Part shown: positions 60,201 through 64,000 of the stretch, one piece after another | Position numbering within the stretch: the first letter of the stretch is position 1 | Layout: each line of letters begins with the position of its first letter | Source: Phoronis australis | Lineage: Eukaryota; Phoronida; Phoronidae | Reading direction: 5' to 3' | Length of the DNA: 64,000 nucleotides | Assembly: GCA_002633005.1 (NCBI GenBank) | Contig: NMRA01000226.1 | Location: 413,142 to 477,141, forward strand | The notes under the pieces: model-generated | Told to the model about the DNA's origin: nothing | The model's database searches: none | Seen by the model: the letters and a program-made list of their open reading frames with translations, nothing else | Translations under genes and position numbers: made by a program

Positions 60201-61305
60201 TACCGGAAATAGAATCCTGTCATGACAAGGAATATCATGAGATTGATAGTAAAAGGCCTAATTCAATTTTTTTTTTTGTTTTTAGCCAGCTAAGCACCTT
60301 TAAGTATGAATCTCATGAAATATTTACATCTCATAAACTAGAACTGATATATTACTATGTATACCAAACAAGTTTACCTATTTCTTCCAATGTTTTTAGT
60401 AGGAATGGGTGATCCCATTGTGTGACTTCGGACTTGTGGCTGAAATAGATCATATTCTATTAACAATAATTTACAATCTGCACTTCAAGCTCTGCAGGAC
60501 AACAAACTTGAACCAAGTCAGCACAAAGCAGACGTGACACAAGCTCAATGAAAACTGCAACCTCCTAACTGCAGAGAGAGTTGAGCACACAGCACTATAA
60601 CACATTTACAAGTAAAAGTAATATGAATATTTGGCTAAGCAGCTTACTGCAGTGGAAAATAATGTCAAGTTTTCTGACAGTATAAACAACCTATTCAGTA
60701 TTAATTTTGTCACAAATCTGAGTCATAATTTGATGCTGCAGTGATTTTCGCAACTACTCAAAGTCCTAGTAAATCCACAATTGTGTAGACAAATCTTAGT
60801 TAATTAAAGATCTCTTCTGGGATTTGCAATGAAGAAAACACTAACCATTCTCAATTTCAAACAAAGAAACCTGCATCACTTTAAATTTTTTAACATCATC
60901 TGACAATTGAGCAACATGGACCTGGCCGAACATTAGAAAACCGCAAACAAAACAAGTACAACTTTGAAGTTCGACATGGTTTGATAGACAATGACAGCAC
61001 TCTCAAGCGTTACTCTGAACTGAATTACCACGAAGATAACACATACTTTTAATGTATAAAACAAAAACGTAATTAAATTCTTTCCATCGTTGTTTTGCAA
61101 TACTAGTTATCACCGATGGCAGAAATACATACATGGACAAAAGAATGGTGGAAGTGTCTGCCAAAACACGTTGCAATGCATTGGCCAGTTTTAGGCCGCT
61201 TAACGTTATGTAAATGTGTGTGTGGATTTTCAATACAAACTTACTTAACATAGTAAGGAGTACCATTGCTTGTTTCTGATCTTTCCCATCCTTCGAGGAG
61301 TTTCT
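45122..61305 (-). CDS. Dystrophin-family protein (WW, EF-hand-like, ZZ, coiled coil), 3' part of gene, 15 exons
   Basis: Fifteen exons with GT-AG borders join without a phase conflict into about 725 residues ending in TGA. The domain order is WW (about 1-33), the two EF-hand-like modules of dystrophins (about 40-250), a ZZ zinc finger (about 255-305), a basic linker, coiled coil (about 408-500), a Pro-rich segment (about 505-690) and a C-terminal helix. Members of this family link the cortical actin cytoskeleton to the dystroglycan complex at the membrane; the WW-EF-ZZ block binds beta-dystroglycan and the coiled coil pairs with dystrobrevin and syntrophins. The WW domain excludes ordinary dystrobrevin. 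The ZZ ([15 protein letters not shown]) also resembles dystrotelin, so dystrophin/utrophin/DRP versus dystrotelin-like is left open. The 5' exons (spectrin repeats, if any) lie outside the window. A minus-strand AATAAA at 44899-44904 fits the 3' end. Confidence 0.93.
45750..45978 (-). mobile_element. tRNA-derived SINE in the 3' flank or last intron of the dystrophin-family gene
   Basis: Read on the minus strand, the head (45978-45895) has a B-box-like GGGTTCGAGTCCCAC with a perfect 5-bp T-stem, preceded by a tRNA-like half. The tail (45825-45754) contains GGCCTGCGCACGTCTGG and ends in a T-rich stretch. The acceptor-stem pairing is displaced, so this is a SINE and not a working tRNA gene. It lies between exons 46342-46903 and 45122-45225. 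Confidence 0.65.
46342..46903 (-). CDS. Dystrophin-family exon: proline-rich C-terminal region
   Basis: 562-nt exon, TATTTCAG acceptor and GTATGA donor. It is Pro/Ser/Arg-rich with a run of six prolines, then [20 protein letters not shown] and RLQASYP. The end resembles LEEVMEQLNNSFP at the dystrophin C terminus. The Pro-rich stretch is much longer than in vertebrate dystrophin. Confidence 0.88.
47484..48867 (-). repeat. Large dispersed repeat, copy 2, inside a dystrophin-family intron
   Basis: Reverse-orientation copy of 25830-27202. It starts at the palindrome TACTTGGCGGAA/TTC/TTCCGCCAAGTA (47484-47510) and runs through the gap to the GCGCTCTCG end at 48867, about 68 bp from the donor of exon 48936-49137. 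Shared blocks include the GTTCGCTCTCTACAGGTCG, ATTGTTTTTGGTCATGATCG and GATGGCGG segments. Confidence 0.75.
48024..48451. other. Assembly gap (N)
   Basis: 428 unresolved bases within the second copy of the large dispersed repeat, in an intron of the dystrophin-family gene. No exon is missing, as judged from phase continuity of the flanking exons. Confidence 0.99.
48936..49137 (-). CDS. Dystrophin-family exon: coiled coil, second part
   Basis: 202-nt exon reading [13 protein letters not shown], a Ser/Asp-rich hinge ([15 protein letters not shown]), then [17 protein letters not shown]. This matches the dystrophin second heptad block (EDHNKQLESQLHRLRQLL). The donor GTAGGC after GRRDK is preferred because the next exon then continues in phase 0. 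Reading past it enters a dispersed repeat. Confidence 0.9.
50810..50898 (-). CDS. Dystrophin-family exon: coiled coil, first part
   Basis: 89-nt exon, TTCTAG acceptor and GTAAAT donor. It reads [20 protein letters not shown] then IIKNLENEN, a heptad-rich helix that runs into the next exon ([11 protein letters not shown]), like dystrophin LADLEEENRNLQAEYDRL. Confidence 0.88.
51050..51155. repeat. Short foldback with 26-bp arms in a dystrophin-family intron
   Basis: The left arm ACCTGTTGGCCACGTCACGT followed by GACCT pairs with the right arm AGGTCATGTGATGTGGCCAA then CAGGT with two mismatches. The spacer itself contains a smaller inverted AGTCTG/CAGACT pair. Confidence 0.85.
51875..52160. mobile_element. 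MITE-like element, copy A, in a dystrophin-family intron
   Basis: The left end GTCTGTTTCATGAAAGTGAC is followed by TTAAGAGTCACTCAAGAC; the right end is AAGTCTTAAGTCACCTTTTA. The interior (GAATAAAGGTTTGGCCGGC, GTGGAGCGCGAGACCA) matches 53915-54160 in the same orientation. Confidence 0.75.
52345..52495 (-). CDS. Dystrophin-family exon: region before the coiled coil
   Basis: 151-nt exon, TTGTAG acceptor and GTAGGA donor, phase-compatible. It reads [20 protein letters not shown] and continues to the Asp/Glu-rich end DSAEER. It takes the place of the dystrophin helix starting IEHYASRLAE. Confidence 0.82.
53061..53203 (-). CDS. Dystrophin-family exon: basic linker after ZZ
   Basis: 143-nt exon, TTGGCAG acceptor and GTAAGG donor, beginning [20 protein letters not shown] and followed by a Lys-rich stretch and [10 protein letters not shown]. 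It corresponds to the dystrophin segment just after ZZ (DFAKVLKNKFRTKRYF). Confidence 0.85.
53910..54160. mobile_element. MITE-like element, copy B, in a dystrophin-family intron
   Basis: Second copy of the 51875 element, with the better-preserved right terminus CTTAAGTCACTTTTCATGAA followed by ACAGATT. The left end is altered. It lies about 160 bp downstream (in gene direction) of the ZZ exon 54321-54432. Confidence 0.75.
54321..54432 (-). CDS. Dystrophin-family exon: second half of ZZ zinc finger
   Basis: 112-nt exon, ACGCAG acceptor and GTGAGT donor. It reads [19 protein letters not shown] and then a HKSRHP pair, so the remaining two CxxC pairs and the paired His of the ZZ finger are intact. 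It ends EYCVA in phase 0. Confidence 0.95.
54758..54812 (-). CDS. Dystrophin-family exon: first half of ZZ zinc finger
   Basis: 55-nt exon, TTTTCAG acceptor and GTATGT donor, reading [18 protein letters not shown]. It supplies the first CxxC pair of the ZZ domain. The next exon continues with the Arg-Tyr-Arg-Cys motif. Confidence 0.95.
55410..55599 (-). CDS. Dystrophin-family exon: EF-hand module 2 to ZZ linker
   Basis: 190-nt exon from CTGTCAG to GTTAGC. It contains [16 protein letters not shown] and [20 protein letters not shown] then MAAAES, matching [25 protein letters not shown] of dystrophin almost position for position. This is among the most diagnostic exons of the gene. Confidence 0.95.
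55994..56073 (-). CDS. Dystrophin-family exon: EF-hand module 2
   Basis: 80-nt exon reading [20 protein letters not shown] then FLHDVMQ. It is equivalent to the dystrophin segment with ASSTGFCDQRRLGLLLHD. Good polypyrimidine tract before TAG; donor GTAATT. Confidence 0.9.
56656..56741 (-). CDS. Dystrophin-family exon: EF-hand region
   Basis: 86-nt exon, CTTGCAG acceptor and GTATGT donor, reading [20 protein letters not shown] then ARLSEKYR. It aligns with the dystrophin segment that follows the first EF module (RTGRIRVLSFKTG and EDKYR). Confidence 0.9.
57094..57301 (-). CDS. Dystrophin-family exon: EF-hand module 1
   Basis: 208-nt exon, phase-compatible on both sides. It begins [17 protein letters not shown] and ends [11 protein letters not shown], matching the LNWLLNVYD element of dystrophin. 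The middle ([15 protein letters not shown]) is closer in length to the dystrobrevin pattern. Confidence 0.92.
58067..58141 (-). CDS. Dystrophin-family exon: start of first EF-hand-like module
   Basis: 75-nt exon (CTTCCAG acceptor, GTAAGT donor) reading [20 protein letters not shown] followed by QKRLN. The AYRTAMKLR motif is the signature at the start of the EF-hand region in dystrophins and dystrobrevins. Confidence 0.93.
58606..58755. repeat. 59-bp minisatellite in a dystrophin-family intron
   Basis: Two full and one partial unit of 59 bp beginning CCTACCACTGGAGGGGATTT follow one another with one to three changes. The paralogous place in the second duplicate (59890-59945) holds only one unit, so the array changed in copy number after, or during, the duplication. 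Confidence 0.9.
59186..59247 (-). CDS. Dystrophin-family exon: second half of WW domain, downstream copy
   Basis: Second identical copy of the 62-nt WW exon, again with intact acceptor and donor. Splicing either copy alone between 61245-61305 and 58067-58141 keeps the frame. Using both shifts the frame and reaches TAA within the second copy. Confidence 0.85.
60378..60439 (-). CDS. Dystrophin-family exon: second half of WW domain, upstream copy
   Basis: 62-nt exon between TTTCAG and GTAAAC, reading [20 protein letters not shown]. It carries the second conserved Trp and the WDHP motif of the dystrophin WW domain. It is identical in all 62 bases to the exon at 59186-59247 and lies in a tandemly duplicated segment. 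Confidence 0.85.
61245..61305 (-). CDS. Dystrophin-family exon: first half of WW domain
   Basis: Acceptor TTCCAG and donor GTAAGT bound a 61-nt exon reading [18 protein letters not shown], which is the first Trp and the Tyr-Tyr strand of a WW domain. It starts in phase needing one upstream nucleotide, so at least one further 5' exon exists beyond it. It ends with AA, which completes Asn with either downstream WW exon copy. Confidence 0.9.
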
Positions 61306-61790
61306 CTGGAAGACACAGAGTGCAAGAATTCATCTATTGAAGGAATTGTTAGTTATACACATTACTGATAAAAGTGCCCAAGTTTGGAAATTAAGGTCAG
61401 CCGCGCTATTCTTAGTAGTGCCAATTTTCATAATGATTCTCTATGAGGCATGGCGGAGAGAGAGAGAGGCAGACGTCAAAATCAATTAACAGTAACAATG
61501 ACTGTAAGGTGATGCAAAATATGTTGAATCCATCTGAAAATGGAAAAGCACGGACTGTAGTTGTCGGATCAGGCCTTTATGCAGCGTACGTCCTGGGCGT
61601 CCAAATGGACGCCCTAGCACTAATCTGGACGCCCTGACAAGGACGCCCAATGTATCATTTGGACGCCCACTGTCAATAGGAACCTTTCAAGTTTGGACTC
61701 ACACATTGTGATGAATACTAGGAAGCCCCTGAAGGCTCACAGTGGGGGCTCTTTTTTTCAAAGCAGGAAGAAATATACAATGTATATACA

Positions 61791-62985
61791 GAATTTGTTG
61801 AATGCACGACACTTTTCATTGTTCACGGTCTTTATTCCGTTGCGTTCATACTTTCTGAACAAAACTCTACTCTCAACTGAACACACAGTTAGATACTACA
61901 TCAGTTTACCACAAGCCTACTGATAAAGGTTTCTGTCTCCACGCCAAAAGTGAGTGCCCTGAGCGGTATAAGGTCGCCGTTGTGGTCAACTTCCTAAAGA
62001 GGGCGTATTCGGTGTCGTCTAACTGGCTATTGTTCAATCAAGAGGTAGATCGCATAAGACAAACACTGGTGAATAATGGGTATACCAATGCTTTTGTGGA
62101 TTTCCATATTAAGCGATTTATGTCCAGAATTAGCTATGAAATCCCTGCACGTCGGACTGGTGTCACCAAAAAGATATTTTACAAAAATGTCATGTCTAAT
62201 AATTACCTCCAGGACAAACACGCCATTAAGAAAATCATAAGGGACAATGTTAAAGTTTGCAAGCCTGATGATTACCTTGATGTTATTATTTATTATCGGA
62301 ATAGGAAGTCCCCCAACTTGGTCATGAAAAATAACATTTCTAAAGCGAAAGTCCACCCCATTGCACAGTGTAGTGTTTTTTTATAAATTTGTATGCCCTA
62401 TGAACGAATGTCTTCATTCAAACGTCAAACAATGTTACATTGGTCAAACGGTTTGCAGTCTTTCCCGTCGGTTATCCATGCATCTTCAAAATGGCGCCAT
62501 TCACGATCATTTTCTGCAATACCACGCACGTAAAATCACCCGTCAAGAAATTGTGGAAAACATGTCAATTCGCTACGTGGAGCAAGATGTGCTGCGTTTG
62601 AAAGTATTAGAGTCCCTTTTAATTGCTTTTGAGAAGCCTATTTTGAATGAGCAGCAAACAGGGTCGCGCCGCACGTTACACTTGTTTGCGTGACCTTCCT
62701 GTTACCCCAATTCTTTAGTCATTCTTTGCAGTATTTCACACCCGCCGTGTCTCACTGTGTGTGTCGTCAGCTTATACTCTGTGGTGGCATTACTGCATCA
62801 TTTTATCTTCACTTGAGAATGAAACAAGAATGTTTCGAAATATCGTGTGTCTTTTAATTATGTCGCTAGGTCAGTTACTGTATCTATGTTCAGTTGAGAG
62901 TAGAGTTTTGTTCAGAAAGTATGAACGCAACGGAATAAAGACCGTGAACAATAAAAAGTGTCGTGCATTCAACAAATTTTGTATT
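61791..62985 (+). mobile_element. 5'-truncated Penelope-like retroelement with inverted terminal segments
   Basis: A coding region with the C-terminal part of a reverse transcriptase and a GIY-YIG endonuclease (61919-62693) is bounded by about 95-bp inverted repeats: 61791-61890 and 62888-62979, nearly identical as reverse complements. Inverted partial terminal repeats at the 5' side of truncated copies are a known outcome for Penelope-like elements. The catalytic core of the reverse transcriptase is missing, so the copy is dead. It lies opposite to, and upstream of, the WW exon, presumably in an intron. Confidence 0.8.
61919..62693 (+). pseudogene. Penelope-like RT C-terminus and GIY-YIG endonuclease, frameshifted
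   Basis: Frame one (to 62386) reads ERYKVAVVVNFLKRAYSVSS and RQTLVNNGYTNAFV, typical of the region after the RT palm in Penelope-like and related elements. Frame two (from about 62361 to 62693) continues with C-x4-C, CYIGQTVCSLSRRLSMHL and a KPILNEQQ-type end, the GIY-YIG nuclease pattern. The frames are displaced at a run of T near 62371-62380, consistent with a one-base indel. The fingers and palm of the RT are absent. Confidence 0.82.
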
Positions 62986-63204
62986 TATACAGAAAACTTG
63001 CTCCCGAAGTAAAGTCAAAGTATATACAAAGTATATGCATTGTTGCTATTTTGACACTTGATTGACAGCATTGTAAAAGTCTTGGTCTACACAGTTTTTT
63101 TAGGAAAAATGCTCACCATAGAAGGCTGTTTTATAAACTTAGATGTAAAAACCTTGATCTATGCATTTCTTTGTAAAAAAATCTGTGTGTTTGGGGGTAT
63201 TGCT

Positions 63205-63300
63205 TGGGGTGGGGGGGTTACGCGTCGGAATCATGGACGCCCTGGAATATTGGGAACCCCATTTTGGACACCCTATTTTCAAAATCCTGGATAAAGGCCT
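63205..63300 (+). repeat. Dispersed repeat, partner of 16023-16149
   Basis: Inverted partner of the repeat beside the gap at 16150. A related GGACGCCC-rich patch (five copies) is at 61585-61675, just before the Penelope-like element. Confidence 0.75.
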
Positions 63301-64000
63301 GTGTCGGATCTGTCCAAAATTTGCTGCAATCCGTTGTAATGTTCATAGGAATCGCACAAAGATCCTACTATGGGTTTAGGAGATCCAATCACAAAGTCAA
63401 GAGGACAGATGGAGGCTGGACATAGATGATATTGTCAGAAAATATATGGTCACACCTACATATGTGGGCGCAGAGAGGGGAAACAGTCAACGCCTTATAA
63501 CGACAACAAAAAGTGGGTTTGGAAATCATCACCAAAGTCATCTTAATTCCCATAGACATGCTTTACCGAAGATATGTGTAAAACCAGAAAGGATCGCTGA
63601 AAAAAGTAAGCCCTACTTTAAGTGATAGTTTTAGATGTAAAATTTTTGTTTGCGTTCCAAACCCCTGTTTCGGATAACTGGATTCGAATCCTAGTTTTAC
63701 TGGCTGATAACACTGAGCAATGCACAAAGCCTATTCCTCTGAGCACCGTCTTACTCATGAATATATTATATGCAAGGATTGCAAGGGAGTGAATGAGAAC
63801 TGTCAGGTGGTGGAAATGCAATTTCTGGGGCTGTGCTCATATTTTTTTTCCAAGAAAGACGTGCTCAAAATAAACTGTCCCTTATGTACAAAACCCCACA
63901 CAACGTGGTTGCATACCCTATGCAAACCTTCCACCCCTACATATTTCTAGATCACATAATTCCTACTCTCTAAGTCTAAGCTAGGTGTCCCTCTATGTCT
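63301..64000. other. No gene found at right end
   Basis: AT-rich, no exon of the dystrophin-family gene could be identified here on the minus strand. The upstream exon must lie within or beyond this part. Confidence 0.45.

Larger units (their letters stand above)
58340..60616. repeat. Tandem duplication of about 1 kb containing the WW exon
   Basis: Segment 58340-59430 is repeated at 59630-60616 in the same orientation with a few percent divergence. Intron and exon are both included; the exon copies are identical while the flanking introns differ at scattered bases and by the number of 59-bp minisatellite units. About 200 bp of other sequence separate the copies. Confidence 0.92.

Noticed and set aside
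1-64000. CRISPR arrays, bacterial operons, ribosome binding sites
   Set aside because: The sequence is eukaryotic with spliced genes; no regularly spaced direct repeats of CRISPR type were found.

Overview
This is a eukaryotic (animal) genomic window. It is AT-rich, has canonical GT-AG introns of about 0.2 to 3 kb, and contains microsatellites, many short inverted-repeat elements, degenerate transposons and two assembly gaps of N (16150-16466 and 48024-48451). Two genes can be reconstructed exon by exon. A ribosomal-protein gene with a 5'TOP-like start and a dystrophin-family gene carrying a WW domain identify a metazoan. The repeat content suggests a marine invertebrate, but the species cannot be fixed from the sequence. 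Nearly all short ORFs are chance frames in non-coding DNA.

Layout. 1-20 kb: essentially intergenic or repeat DNA, with a foldback at the left edge, a 0.7-kb (CAT)n tract, hairpin elements and diverged repeat pairs. 20.2-28.6 kb: a candidate minus-strand gene of unknown identity, recognised by three phase-compatible exons. Its large intron holds two degenerate THAP-domain (P-element-like) transposons lying head to head as a 3.5-kb inverted repeat. 29.5-33.4 kb: RPS28 on the plus strand, with three coding exons and a probable 3'UTR exon. 33.4-43.2 kb: no gene found, repeats only. 43.27-44.61 kb: a long plus-strand coding exon of an unrecognised acidic, Ser/Thr/Asn-rich protein with an internal 8-residue repeat. 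45.1-61.3 kb: the 3' half of a dystrophin-family gene on the minus strand, convergent with the previous gene.

The dystrophin-family gene is the main content. Fifteen consecutive exons join in frame to give about 725 residues: WW domain, two EF-hand-like modules, a complete ZZ zinc finger, coiled coil, proline-rich segment and a short terminal helix. The start lies beyond 61.3 kb. The exon encoding the second half of the WW domain is present twice as identical 62-bp copies inside a roughly 1-kb tandem intronic duplication. Because 62 is not a multiple of 3, including both copies would cause a frameshift and an early stop, so the copies must be alternative or one must be unused. The introns carry MITE-like elements, a tRNA-derived SINE, a 59-bp minisatellite and a large dispersed repeat. 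Upstream, in opposite orientation, lies a 5'-truncated Penelope-like retroelement with a GIY-YIG endonuclease domain flanked by inverted terminal segments.
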